This document shows positions 1-8,721 of a stretch of DNA of 64,000 bases, one piece after another (position 1 is the first letter of the stretch; each line of letters begins with the position of its first letter). Location: positions 124,001 through 188,000 of the forward strand of contig JADJXO010000003.1 of NCBI GenBank assembly GCA_016715825.1. Reading direction: 5' to 3'. The notes under the pieces were generated by a model, which was given only the letters and a program-made list of their open reading frames with translations, ran no database searches and was not told the DNA's origin. The position numbers were made by a program, and so were the translations under genes. Origin of the DNA: Nitrospira sp. GTDB lineage: Bacteria > Nitrospirota > Nitrospiria > Nitrospirales > Nitrospiraceae.

Positions 1-137
1 CGGCAAAACTTCCGCAGGCGAGGTTGTGAGAGCGCTTTTGCGATGACTTCTGGGCCGATACCGGCTGGATCTCCCATCGTGATGCCGAGCAAGGGGAGCA
101 AGGTCTGTGGTTGGGATGATACCGTCTTAGTTGGCAT
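1..137 (-). CDS. pdxA: 4-hydroxythreonine-4-phosphate dehydrogenase PdxA (N-terminal part)
   Basis: Only the first 45 codons lie in the window; the gene continues past position 1. The reading contains ITMGDPAGIGPEV, the conserved opening of PdxA, which oxidises 4-phosphohydroxy-L-threonine in the DXP-dependent pyridoxal 5'-phosphate pathway in the cytoplasm. The ATG at 137-135 starts a short MPTKT-type lead-in before the motif. It overlaps the last codons of the upstream antiporter gene by 11 bp, so the two are probably translated together. Without the C-terminal metal-binding histidines I cannot say whether the enzyme is intact. Confidence 0.85.
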   Translation of the reverse strand, partial: MPTKTVSSQPQTLLPLLGITMGDPAGIGPEVIAKALSQPRLRKFC

Positions 138-1128
138 AGAGATGCAGCGTGTAGCCGATATAGAATACCATCCCCGCCGCAAGCAGCCAGGGACGCCACC
201 GGCCTCCGATCAGGATTTGCAACAGACACAGCCCCACAGCCTGTACCGCTAAGATCATGCTGGTTAAGGCAGACTGTTCAATCACCCATTCGGTGCCGAT
301 CAAGCCCAGTGAAACGGGTAAGGTGCCTTGAAACACCATAGCGCCGGTGACATTTGCGACAGCGAGGCGATCTTTCTTGCGGTAGAGCCAGAGAAAGCTA
401 TTAGACATCTCCGGTAACTCGGTGGCAAGAGGTGCGATCAGCAGTGCCAAAATCAACGGGGACATTTCAAACAGTCCGGCCATCGATTCAGCTGCCATCA
501 CAAACAAATGGGCGCCTAGTATCAATCCTCCTAGTCCTAAGAATGCTTGGAGTCCGATCTTGAGGTACGAGGGTGTGCTCGCGCCCTTGTCGAAAATGAG
601 AGGCTCCAATTCGCTACCCTCTTCTGCATCCGTCGGGGTCAATTTCACCTTCATGTAATACAGGTACAGACAGACTAATAGGCCGGCAGCGATGAGATGG
701 ATAAGTCTGGATGGGCTGAACGCACAGCCGAGCGCTATGAGATAGCCGAACATAAAAAACGTGAGATCCGTCATGATCTCTCGGTAATTCAGCTGAAAGC
801 GAGCCGCCCGCTTGCCCGCTCGAGCATAGAGCAAGAGGAGCACCGCCAAAATAGGTAGCACCAGCGTGCTCAGCATGAAAGGGGCGCCGAGGATGGCGCC
901 CAATCCGACTTCCATCTCCTCCTGACTTTCCCCGAAGAAAATGGCGATGATCGGGATTGAAGTTTCAGGCAGCGTGGTTCCGATCGCCGCAAAGATGCTG
1001 CCAACGGCACCCTCGGAAATCCCCCGGCGCTTGCCCAACCATTCAATGGCGTTGGTGAAGAGCGCACAACCACCGAGCGTGATGGCAATGGAGACGAAGA
1101 AGAGTAGGACGTATAGCAGGACGGTCAT
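127..1128 (-). CDS. CaCA-family sodium/calcium exchanger-like membrane protein
   Basis: A 333-residue inner-membrane protein with about ten hydrophobic segments. It carries the two inverted alpha-repeats of the Ca2+:cation antiporter family: GTTLPETS near residues 50-57 and APLATELPEMSN near residues 233-243, each with the ion-binding acidic residue (Glu55 and about Glu237). A charged cytoplasmic loop around 165-182 separates the halves. The family exchanges Na+ or H+ for Ca2+ or other cations; the substrate here is not readable. Its start overlaps the larC stop by ATGA and its end overlaps pdxA, so it sits inside a larC-antiporter-pdxA operon. A link between cation transport and the nickel cofactor genes is conceivable but only inferred. 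Confidence 0.8.
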   Translation of the reverse strand: MTVLLYVLLFFVSIAITLGGCALFTNAIEWLGKRRGISEGAVGSIFAAIGTTLPETSIPIIAIFFGESQEEMEVGLGAILGAPFMLSTLVLPILAVLLLLYARAGKRAARFQLNYREIMTDLTFFMFGYLIALGCAFSPSRLIHLIAAGLLVCLYLYYMKVKLTPTDAEEGSELEPLIFDKGASTPSYLKIGLQAFLGLGGLILGAHLFVMAAESMAGLFEMSPLILALLIAPLATELPEMSNSFLWLYRKKDRLAVANVTGAMVFQGTLPVSLGLIGTEWVIEQSALTSMILAVQAVGLCLLQILIGGRWRPWLLAAGMVFYIGYTLHLYAN

Positions 1129-2363
1129 GCCCGGCCTCGCTTTGAGGCTGGGTTGCTTTTACCGAGACCCTGTCGATAGGTCGCCATGGCTTCTTCCATG
1201 ATCGTCTTGAGCGGTTGCCCTGTTTTTTGTGCGATCTTTTTACAATCGAGATACTCGGGCGAGGCCTTCCCCCATCCCGCACCGATATCGGCAACCTTTA
1301 TCTGCACCGTTCCACCAGGGATCGTGACAGGCACAAATTGACGGGGGAGTATGTGTCGGGTCATCTCTTGCAGCCGGACGCCCAATGTGGGAGTTTCCTG
1401 AAAGAGGATTTCCAGGATGGCATCGATCCGCTCTGGTCTGGTGAGACAGCTCAAGACGATCCCTGGTCTGGTTTTCTTCATCACGATGGGGATCAGTGCA
1501 ACGTCCATGGCTCCAACCTCAAATAATCGCTCCATGACATACTCATACGTCTGAGGATTCAGGTCGTCGAGATTTGTTTCAATCTGCACCACCTGTTCGG
1601 TCCTGCGCACATCAGAGGCGGACGCATCTTGTAAAAACACCCGCAGAACGTTCGGCCAATCCTTGGGATCTTGGTCGCCCGCTCCATAACCGACGGCCTC
1701 ACTCCTCATAGTCGGCATTGATGCGAATTCAGATGCTAAGGTCCGCACTAACGCCACACCGGTCGGGGTGGCCAGCTCGCATCGAGGCCCCTCGGAGTAG
1801 ATCGGGAAACCCTTGGCCAAGACCGCAACCGCCGGTCCTGGAACGGGTAAGAGCCCGTGGGAGGTCCGTATGGACCCGGAGCCGACGTTGATGGCGGAGG
1901 AGGTGACTCTGGTTACGTTCAAGAGATAGCAACCCAGGATCCCGCCGACGACATCAATGAAGGAATCCACCACTCCCACTTCATGAAAATGGACATCCTT
2001 GACGGCAACTCGATGGGCGAGAGCTTCTGCTTCCGCCAGTCGGTCGAATACCGACCGACTGCGCGCCTTGACCGGGTCTGGGAGCGTACTGGCAGACAAA
2101 ATCTGACGAATGCGAGCGAGAGTCAGTGGCTCCTGAAATCCGTTTTGAATGATGACATCGACTTTTGTAGCAGGAAGCGAGCCACGCTGCACTTGACGTT
2201 GGCGGAGTCGGTATCCTTTGAGCTTCAAGCCTTGAAGGCCAGTGACCAATTTGCGCCAGGACAACCCGGCGTCGACCAAGGCCCCCAACACCATGTCCCC
2301 GCTGACTCCTGAGAAACAATCGAAATGCAGATGTCGACCCACTACATACCTCATCCAGCCCAT
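1125..2363 (-). CDS. larC: LarC, nickel-pincer cofactor nickel insertion protein
   Basis: LarC inserts nickel, with CTP hydrolysis, into the pyridinium-dithiocarboxylate mononucleotide made by LarB and LarE, giving the NPN cofactor of lactate racemase LarA and related epimerases. The N-terminus carries the family signature HFDCFSGVSGDM (about residues 13-24), and the protein runs 412 residues in a single frame. In Lactobacillus plantarum larC is split in two frames with programmed frameshifting; that is not the case here. The C-terminal half (ETNLDDLNPQ onward, about residue 265) is the nickel and dimer domain. larB lies 0.75 kb away in the same orientation. The true start may be the internal ATG three codons on. 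Confidence 0.92.
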   Translation of the reverse strand: MGWMRYVVGRHLHFDCFSGVSGDMVLGALVDAGLSWRKLVTGLQGLKLKGYRLRQRQVQRGSLPATKVDVIIQNGFQEPLTLARIRQILSASTLPDPVKARSRSVFDRLAEAEALAHRVAVKDVHFHEVGVVDSFIDVVGGILGCYLLNVTRVTSSAINVGSGSIRTSHGLLPVPGPAVAVLAKGFPIYSEGPRCELATPTGVALVRTLASEFASMPTMRSEAVGYGAGDQDPKDWPNVLRVFLQDASASDVRRTEQVVQIETNLDDLNPQTYEYVMERLFEVGAMDVALIPIVMKKTRPGIVLSCLTRPERIDAILEILFQETPTLGVRLQEMTRHILPRQFVPVTIPGGTVQIKVADIGAGWGKASPEYLDCKKIAQKTGQPLKTIMEEAMATYRQGLGKSNPASKRGRA

Positions 2364-2524
2364 ACGAAATGACCGGTCATCTTACCGAAGGCGCGAGTGA
2401 ACGGCAATCATTGTTCATTAGTTGAAGCTTCGTTGACAGCCGAGAGATGCTGTGTTATCCCCCTAAGAATGAAGCTGTGTTGTGGCGATCGACCCTCTTA
2501 CCGAACCATTCTGAGTCATTCACG

Positions 2525-3133
2525 ATGACAGATTTCTGGTCCTCCTCCAGGTCTTCGAGTCGGATCAGCCGGAGGAGCGTTCTCTTTGCACTGCTTTGTC
2601 TCTGCGGATCCCTGGTCCTGCTTCTTCCGGCAGAGACCGATTCCCGAGTCACGTCAAAGGCCAAGCCGTCGCGGGCTCCACGGGCTGAACCGGAACTCAA
2701 AATCGTCGACCTCCAGATTGCGCCCAAACCGTATACGCTTGGTAACGGGCCACTTCAATTCTCGGTCACGGTTCAACTTCCCAAGGATATGCGCGGAGAT
2801 CTTATTTTGGAAGTCAGCTCGCTCATTAGCTCTCCGTCCAAGAGTTCCGTGCGATTTCTGTCGCACCGGCAGCCAGCAGGGAGTTCCGCTGCCTCGGGAA
2901 AAGGAACGGAGCGGCAAAAGGTCTCCATCGAGCTTGTCTGGGATGGTCAGGATCAACGCAAGCAGCTTGCCGCGGTAGGCACCTATTCCTATGAAGTTCG
3001 GACGAAGTTATTGCTGAATGGGGAGAAGGGGCTTCGAACGGTGATGGTCGGCTGGCCGAAGCGCGGAACACTCCAAGTGAAGTGGCCTACAGTGGGCTCC
3101 CTCGCACCTACGACTCCGGTCCCAATATATTGA
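2525..3133 (+). CDS. secreted or anchored protein of unknown function with a FlgD-like beta domain
   Basis: About 202 residues from the ATG at 2525. An in-frame ATG at 2447 would add a stretch without signal character. A twin-arginine-free signal or anchor follows: basic RRS then a leucine-rich segment around residues 22-38. The mature part has a pattern of beta strands ending in LVWDGQDQRKQLAAVGTYSYE, which resembles the FlgD/CHU immunoglobulin-like fold in which WDG...AAGTYTYRV is typical. It stands alone on the plus strand between larB and larC, and its last 26 bp overlap the 3' end of larB tail to tail. Function unknown; probably periplasmic. Confidence 0.6.
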   Translation: MTDFWSSSRSSSRISRRSVLFALLCLCGSLVLLLPAETDSRVTSKAKPSRAPRAEPELKIVDLQIAPKPYTLGNGPLQFSVTVQLPKDMRGDLILEVSSLISSPSKSSVRFLSHRQPAGSSAASGKGTERQKVSIELVWDGQDQRKQLAAVGTYSYEVRTKLLLNGEKGLRTVMVGWPKRGTLQVKWPTVGSLAPTTPVPIY

Positions 3134-3863
3134 TTCGATGCGCAAGACAAGCCGCACCGAATCCATTGTCGATATTCATCACGCCAACGCCCGCCGCACA
3201 GGAATTGAGCATCGTCAACAGCGCGGCCACTCCGCCGAAACTTGCCCCATAGCCACGGCTCGTTGGAACCGCGATGACCGGACACGACACTAAGCCACCC
3301 ACGACGCTCGGGAGGACCCCATCCATCCCTGCGACCACGATCACCACACGGGCTTCAAACAGCCGTTCTTTTCGACCAAGCAGCCGGTGAATTCCCGCGA
3401 CGCCGACGTCGTACAGCCGCTCGACTCGGCTTCCCATTACTCCCGCCGTGACTCTGGCCTCTTCGGCAACAGGGAGATCCGCTGTGCCGGCTGTGACGAC
3501 GAGGATGTGACCCCGTGGCCTCGATTTCGACGGGTACACTGCCACAAGACGTGCATCAGCATAGTAGCGTGCGCGCCGGTTGAGTTTGCAAATGGCGCGC
3601 GCGACGGATGGTTCTGCACGCGTGGCGAGAAAGGGACCCTGCTTCTTGAAGAGTGCTCGTGCGATCGCGACCACCTGCGCCGTGCTTTTCCCTTCGCATA
3701 AGACGACCTCAGGAAATCCCTGTCGCAACGATCGATGGTGATCGAGGGAGGCAAATCCAAGATCCTCATACGGCAAGGACCGCAATCGTTCTAGCGCTTG
3801 CTCAACGGACACCTCTCCCTGGCGGACGTCTTGGAGTAATCGTTCAAGCCCTTCTGGATTCAT
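3108..3863 (-). CDS. larB: LarB, nicotinic acid adenine dinucleotide carboxylase/hydrolase
   Basis: LarB carboxylates the nicotinate ring of NaAD and hydrolyses the dinucleotide, the first step of NPN cofactor synthesis. The 251-residue protein has the short N-terminal helical region (LLQDVRQGEVSVEQALERL) and a C-terminal PurE-like AIR-carboxylase domain. The latter contains VPTSRGYGASFGG and a final NIDNGFGAA loop (about residues 200-236), both family hallmarks. Its ATG begins 2 bp after the gpsA stop, so gpsA and larB are co-transcribed. larE and larA are absent from the window. The 3' end overlaps the convergent secreted-protein gene by 26 bp. Confidence 0.92.
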   Translation of the reverse strand: MNPEGLERLLQDVRQGEVSVEQALERLRSLPYEDLGFASLDHHRSLRQGFPEVVLCEGKSTAQVVAIARALFKKQGPFLATRAEPSVARAICKLNRRARYYADARLVAVYPSKSRPRGHILVVTAGTADLPVAEEARVTAGVMGSRVERLYDVGVAGIHRLLGRKERLFEARVVIVVAGMDGVLPSVVGGLVSCPVIAVPTSRGYGASFGGVAALLTMLNSCAAGVGVMNIDNGFGAACLAHRINILGPES

Positions 3864-3865
3864 CT

Positions 3866-4882
3866 CTACCCTTTCTCAGGTTTTGCGTCGCGTTCCATTA
3901 AATCACTGACCGCCTGTTGACAGGATTTCTTGTTGTCCAGCACGGCGTTGATCTCTTGAGTGATCGGCATGTCGACTTGGTGGCGGCGGGCCAACGTGAG
4001 CGCTGCGCGAGCCGTTCGAACGCCCTCGGCGACAGCCTGCATGCCGGCCAAAATAGTCTCAAGCCGCTCTCCTCTGCCGAGTTGCACGCCGACCGCATGG
4101 TTGCGGCTGAGGGCACCGGTGCAAGTCAGCACGAGATCTCCCACGCCGGATAGGCCATAGAATGTACGTGGGTCGGCCCCCATTGCCACTCCAAGCCGAA
4201 TGGTTTCTGCCAGACCTCGAGTAATCAGCGCTGCGCGAGCGTTGAGACCAAGGTTCAGGCCGTCGATCACGCCGGCGGCCAACGCCATCACGTTTTTCAG
4301 TGCGCCGCCGAGTTGTACGCCGAGAACATCAGTGTCGGCGTACACGCGAAATGTGGAGGTCATTAAGACTTCTTGAAAACTTCGTACCAATGTGTGATCG
4401 CTGCCCGCTAAACAGACGGCTGTGGGCCGCCCCTCCGCCAATTCGGATGCGAAGCTGGGACCGGAGAGGACCATCAACGCTCGATGCGCAGATGTCGGCA
4501 GCTCATCCTCCATCACCTGAGTCATCAGCTTAGCGGATTCTTCTTCGATACCTTTCGTGGCGCATACCACCGGCCGTGCGTTGCCCAGGTGAGGCGCGAG
4601 TTGCCGCAAGGCAGCGCGTGCGGCATGCGACGGAACGGCGAAAATAAGGCCGTGGCAGGCGTGAAGTGCTTCGACCAGGGATGAGGTTGCCGCCAAACTT
4701 GAAGGGAGGGTGACGCCCTTCAGATAAACCGCATTTTCGTGGGACGTGTTAATCGACTCAACGACGGTCGGCTCATAAGCCCAGAGACGAACTACCAGCC
4801 CCTTTTGGGCGAGGTGTTTGGCCAGGGCGGTTCCCCAAGCTCCCGCTCCAATCACGCCGATATTGTTGATCGTGGGTGACAT
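3866..4882 (-). CDS. gpsA: NAD(P)-dependent glycerol-3-phosphate dehydrogenase
   Basis: Reduces dihydroxyacetone phosphate to sn-glycerol 3-phosphate, the backbone for phospholipids. The 338-residue protein has the Rossmann motif GVIGAGAWGTALA (residues 9-21), the CATKGIEE loop at about 108-114, the catalytic lysine in GGALKNVMALAAG (Lys196) and the conserved LNARAALITRGLAE helix near 212-225. Length and motif order are normal for GpsA. It is the first gene of a gpsA-larB unit. Its 5' end lies opposite the leader of the plus-strand zinc-ribbon gene, so that start region is divergent. Confidence 0.96.
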   Translation of the reverse strand: MSPTINNIGVIGAGAWGTALAKHLAQKGLVVRLWAYEPTVVESINTSHENAVYLKGVTLPSSLAATSSLVEALHACHGLIFAVPSHAARAALRQLAPHLGNARPVVCATKGIEEESAKLMTQVMEDELPTSAHRALMVLSGPSFASELAEGRPTAVCLAGSDHTLVRSFQEVLMTSTFRVYADTDVLGVQLGGALKNVMALAAGVIDGLNLGLNARAALITRGLAETIRLGVAMGADPRTFYGLSGVGDLVLTCTGALSRNHAVGVQLGRGERLETILAGMQAVAEGVRTARAALTLARRHQVDMPITQEINAVLDNKKSCQQAVSDLMERDAKPEKG

Positions 4883-5072
4883 CTGTAACCAGCCTCATGA
4901 CCTATTTATCACCATTCATGCAGAACCGCGGATTATAGGAAGGCCTCAAAGAGCCTGTCAACGAATTGAAGGGGCTCTGGGTTCATCTCCCTTGATTCTG
5001 GCCACGGAGCTAGGCATTGCTGTGGCCATTCGTGATATGGTCCCAACATTCCAGGATTCGTCGGTAAATCTT

Positions 5073-5432
5073 ATGCAAGTCTGCCCAGCGTGTCAGCGAT
5101 CTCAACCGCAGATCAATCGGTTCTGTGCACAATGTGGTGGGCGCCTCGATGGTCGAGCCAACGAGTCGTCCGCGTCACGCTCTGCTCGGCAAGCTCCAGA
5201 GCAACTGAATATCAACGTCCTCTACGGAATGGTCGTTCTGCTGGTTCTTGCCATCCTGTTTCCCCCGTGGGAGACCTCTCCGGATCAGCAGCCGGAATTT
5301 CTAGGCATGTCGTTCATCCTCGCTCCTCCCACGCCGGAGGCGGTCGTCAGCCGTATGCTGCTGACGATTGAACTCGTCACCATTGCGATTGCCGGGATGT
5401 ACGGCGCGTTTCTTTTCAGGAGCAAGTCCTGA
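5073..5432 (+). CDS. small zinc-ribbon protein with two membrane segments
   Basis: About 119 residues from the ATG at 5073, giving the N-terminus MQVCPACQ; an in-frame ATG at 5037 is an alternative. The first 20 residues hold a CPAC...CAQC zinc ribbon, then a linker, then two hydrophobic segments near residues 50-66 and 93-115. This zinc-ribbon plus membrane-helix layout recurs at 47776 in this window. Function unknown; such proteins are often envelope or stress proteins. The last 132 bp overlap the 3' end of the convergent arginine-dihydrolase-like gene, so one of the two C-termini is unusual. Confidence 0.6.
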   Translation: MQVCPACQRSQPQINRFCAQCGGRLDGRANESSASRSARQAPEQLNINVLYGMVVLLVLAILFPPWETSPDQQPEFLGMSFILAPPTPEAVVSRMLLTIELVTIAIAGMYGAFLFRSKS

Positions 5433-6239
5433 ATCACATGAGTCCAGCGCCAAGGTCAGGCATTTGGCGGACCCGCCAGATTTCATGAATTCATCCAGAT
5501 GAACGGCATGGGTTGTATAGCCTCGGTCGTGAAGCCACGTTTGCGTCGCAGGACTTCCTACAGGAAGGACAATATGGTTGCCGATGCAAACGGCATTGCA
5601 GGCGAATTTCAGGGCTTCAGCTTCAGGCACAGCAAAACAGCGTTCACCGGGAACACGTTCTGTGATGGCAGCCTGGCCGTAGGCATCGAATGCGGCAGGA
5701 AAATACAACAACTCACCGCCACTCAAGGGACAGAAACAGGTATCAAGATGGTAGAAACGATCATCCACGAGCTCGAGTGGGATAATTTCTCGGTGAAACC
5801 GCCCGCTGAGAATCGGGAAGGCACGGATATCCGATCGCTGTCGATGGCCGCCGAACCAGACATCCGGAAAGCCCAGAAGGTCCCCGGCTCCTTCAAAACA
5901 CAGGCCTCCTTCAATCGTCATGACATGATAGCCGTGCTCACGAAACCATCGTTCAAAATGAGCCTCCTCTCGCTGCCGTTCCGCATGCCGGAAGTGGCTG
6001 ATAACCGCAGTTTGTCCGACAACGACCCCGGCATTGGCGGTAAACACGAGATCGGGTAACCCTGACATGGGTGTTATCCGTTCCAGGGCGACATGCAGAT
6101 CTTGCTCGAACACTCTCATCAGTGCATACCACTGTCGCACTGCCTGCTCGTGATCCACTCGATTGCTGAGTCGCATCCAGGGATTGATCTCGTACTCGAT
6201 ACCGAAAAAATCAGGAGGACAGACAAGCAACCGGCTCAT
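5301..6239 (-). CDS. amidinotransferase-fold arginine hydrolase, like the N-terminal half of ArgZ/AgrE
   Basis: A 312-residue guanidine-modifying enzyme. The N-terminus LLVCPPDFFGIEYEINPWM matches the start of cyanobacterial arginine dihydrolase ArgZ/AgrE, which converts arginine to ornithine, CO2 and two ammonia. Family residues are present: Asn69 in VFTANAG, Glu116/Asp120 in FEGAGD, His164-x-Asp166 in YHLDTC and the nucleophile Cys260 in GGSAKC. The next gene, overlapping by ATGA, encodes the ornithine-cyclodeaminase half that is fused to this domain in cyanobacteria. The last 40 or so residues are polar, lie beyond the domain and overlap a convergent gene. Dimethylargininase activity is the main alternative. 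Confidence 0.82.
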   Translation of the reverse strand: MSRLLVCPPDFFGIEYEINPWMRLSNRVDHEQAVRQWYALMRVFEQDLHVALERITPMSGLPDLVFTANAGVVVGQTAVISHFRHAERQREEAHFERWFREHGYHVMTIEGGLCFEGAGDLLGFPDVWFGGHRQRSDIRAFPILSGRFHREIIPLELVDDRFYHLDTCFCPLSGGELLYFPAAFDAYGQAAITERVPGERCFAVPEAEALKFACNAVCIGNHIVLPVGSPATQTWLHDRGYTTHAVHLDEFMKSGGSAKCLTLALDSCDSGLAPEKKRAVHPGNRNGDEFNRQQHTADDRLRRGRSEDERHA

Positions 6240-7480
6240 GTCGCCCTCCCCAAGGCTCGGGCCAGTTCTGTCAGAAATGATGCCGCATCCATGACGAGGC
6301 CGACTGCCTGAAAGCTGCCTCGATCGGTCAATTTCGTCGGTACTGATGGGTTGACGTCCACACAGACGGTGGGAACGATGGCTGGCAGAAGATTACCGGT
6401 GGCGACGGCGTGCAATGTCGAGGCAACGAGCAGGGCCAGCCCAACGCCGGGAATCTGGGCTCGCATCGCCTGCTGTGCCAGAACGGAATCTGTGATCACG
6501 CCCGGTAAGGGGCCGTCGTCGCGGATCGTTCCAGCCATCACCACCGGAACCCCTTGCCGGACACAAGCCGCCATGATGCCATGCTTAATCACACAGGAGG
6601 ACACTGCTGTCTCAATGCTTCCGATTGCTCGAATCCGGTTAATGGTTCGTAAATGGTGCTCGTGGCCGTGTCGAACGGCGCGCCCGGCACTGAGCCGATA
6701 TCCAAGGGAGGTGCCATAGAGATCGGCTTCCATGTCATGGGCCGCCAGGGCGTTGCCGCAGAAGAGCACATGAATCAATCTCTGCTCGATCAGCCACGTG
6801 AGTGCCTCTCGACCACCAGCATGAACGATGGCTGGTCCTCCTGCGAGCAGCACCTTGGACTGAGGACGGCCTTGCCGCTGTTGTGCTCGGAGATGACGCA
6901 TTCGTGTAGCGATGTCGGCGATGACATGACCATGGGGCCGTTCTGCGGACACCTGCGATTCCATGAAGCCGAAGACATCTCGTTCTTGGGGTCGCTGCAA
7001 GGGAACGACACGTACCCCTTCTCGGCCGATCACGATGTGATCGCCTTCCCGGACCTCTCCCATTGGGATCGCATGCGCAGTCGAACGCTGTGCATCTACT
7101 CGAACGGCCAAATCCATTTCAATCCCATCTACGCCGACCCATTGTTTGTTGAGGCGGATTTGGGTCGAGAGATGTGTCGTAGCGTAGAAGTTGTCGGGTA
7201 ACACGCCGTCGGCAGGTGCTCGGCCGGTGCGGCAGTCGGCCTCCCGTTCGATCGAGGCGCCGTGCGGTTGAATCGCCTTGAGGATGTCGTCTAAGAGTGC
7301 CTTCGATGTCGCTCGGATTACGATACGGGCACGAGAGGGTTCTTCTCGTGTCTTGCCGATCTGCACATCCTCAAGGTCGAATGCCCCACCCATCATAAGG
7401 ATGAGATCTAAAACCTTAGGCAATAGCAGAGAGTCGATGATGTGACCATGGAGGACAACACATTCCTGATGGTGATTCAT
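6236..7480 (-). CDS. TIGR00300-type LOR/SDH-domain protein, probable ornithine cyclodeaminase
   Basis: A 414-residue protein whose start (VVLHGHIIDSLLLPKVLDLIL) matches the conserved N-terminal domain of the TIGR00300 family. This family corresponds to the C-terminal portion of ArgZ/AgrE and to archaeal ornithine cyclodeaminase. A Rossmann-like region follows, with VLLAGGPAIVHAGG (about residues 207-220), then VMAGTIRDDGPLPGVITD. The expected reaction is ornithine to proline plus ammonia with bound NAD(H). The stop overlaps the start of the arginine-hydrolase gene by ATGA, so the two products are probably made in equal amounts and form one arginine-to-proline pathway as separate proteins. Confidence 0.82.
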   Translation of the reverse strand: MNHHQECVVLHGHIIDSLLLPKVLDLILMMGGAFDLEDVQIGKTREEPSRARIVIRATSKALLDDILKAIQPHGASIEREADCRTGRAPADGVLPDNFYATTHLSTQIRLNKQWVGVDGIEMDLAVRVDAQRSTAHAIPMGEVREGDHIVIGREGVRVVPLQRPQERDVFGFMESQVSAERPHGHVIADIATRMRHLRAQQRQGRPQSKVLLAGGPAIVHAGGREALTWLIEQRLIHVLFCGNALAAHDMEADLYGTSLGYRLSAGRAVRHGHEHHLRTINRIRAIGSIETAVSSCVIKHGIMAACVRQGVPVVMAGTIRDDGPLPGVITDSVLAQQAMRAQIPGVGLALLVASTLHAVATGNLLPAIVPTVCVDVNPSVPTKLTDRGSFQAVGLVMDAASFLTELARALGRAT

Positions 7481-7550
7481 GGCGGACTCTTTAGCTGTGA
7501 GTCTATTGTACCACCAGGCTTACATAGCTGAAGAACGGCAAGCGAGGAAG

Positions 7551-8597
7551 CTACGGATAAACGGGTGGTCCTTTCATCAGTTCCCTGAGTACGCTCGTCG
7601 CATACGCCCCGGGGGGAAGGTTGAAGGAAAGGGTAAGGACATGGTCGTCTAGTGACCATTCCAGTTCTGCCAGCGGTACCCGAAACGTCCGGCGCTCGCC
7701 ACGGAATCCGCAAGCTTTTGCAGCAGCGACAAGGGTCTCTTTGGTCGTGCCCGCTTCGGCAATGACGGCTTCTTCAATGCGCCCTGGTTCCCCATCCGCC
7801 CAGGATACGCGTGAACCAAAGAGAATTCCGGTCGGGCTGATTTCGAAACGATCGGCGCGTGGCTGCTCAATTTCTGCGTTCTCAACCTGGAAACAGGCCC
7901 CGTTTTCAGATTTCATGGCCCAATCGCCGGCAAAGATTTGGTCGATGCGCATGATCCGCTTCGCCAGCATCTGATTGAACAAGAACGACTGATAGGCATT
8001 GAGATACCAAATACGTTGGGACCGATTCATCCTTTCTCGCCGTCGCGCATCGTGGAGGAGCGCGGCGCCGACTTCGTAGTTGTCGCCCTTCTTCCCTTGC
8101 CGTTGAGGGCCGAAGTAGTTAGGCACACCACGTGCCCGTAGTATTTGAAGAACGGCGGGCACAGATTCAGCTGCGTGATCAGCCACGTTGCGGATGATCA
8201 AACGGAAGCGGTTGCCGGCGTGGTGGCCGGTGCGGAGACGATTACGATGGCGTCCAAGGATTTGGAGATCCAGGATCTTGTCGTCGATCTTGACCCCTGC
8301 CAGTCGCTCCGATGGGATGCCTTGCAACGACACCATCTGCGTGGTGACAGCTCGCGCATCTTTGAGTCCGGCGACTCCGATGGCCTGCAGCTTGATGCCC
8401 AATGACGAGGAAAGGAGGCGCACAAGATCCGGCGTAGAAAGGCCGCGTTTGGTGATCTTGACGTACAGATGTTCTCCGTCGCCGCAGGGAAGATAGAGTG
8501 GCCGTTCTTCGACCTGAAAGTCTTCTGGCGCGACGCGGATGTGCCCGCCGATTCCAGGGATCTCGCTGGTGAGGAACGGGTCGATTGATGGCGTCAC
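7551..8597 (-). CDS. truD: tRNA pseudouridine(13) synthase TruD
   Basis: Converts uridine 13 of tRNA to pseudouridine in the cytoplasm. The 348-residue protein has the TruD N-terminal motif EDFQVEE (about 25-31), the catalytic aspartate in VAGLKDARAVTTQ (Asp80, as in the E. coli enzyme) and the NAYQSFLFNQML helix typical of the family near residues 207-218. Length is normal. It is upstream of the arginine-degradation pair with a 70-bp gap, so co-transcription is possible. Upstream of its start lies a short divergent region toward the metallophosphoesterase gene. Confidence 0.95.
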   Translation of the reverse strand: MTPSIDPFLTSEIPGIGGHIRVAPEDFQVEERPLYLPCGDGEHLYVKITKRGLSTPDLVRLLSSSLGIKLQAIGVAGLKDARAVTTQMVSLQGIPSERLAGVKIDDKILDLQILGRHRNRLRTGHHAGNRFRLIIRNVADHAAESVPAVLQILRARGVPNYFGPQRQGKKGDNYEVGAALLHDARRRERMNRSQRIWYLNAYQSFLFNQMLAKRIMRIDQIFAGDWAMKSENGACFQVENAEIEQPRADRFEISPTGILFGSRVSWADGEPGRIEEAVIAEAGTTKETLVAAAKACGFRGERRTFRVPLAELEWSLDDHVLTLSFNLPPGAYATSVLRELMKGPPVYP

Positions 8598-8721
8598 AGG
8601 CTTTGCCTCATCGGAATCACAGCGATCTGTGAAAATAGAGCGTTCAATCTGGTGAACAATGACCCCATGCTATACTTTTTCAGCCCATGGACAACGGATC
8701 AGACCACTCACGGGTTGAGGA

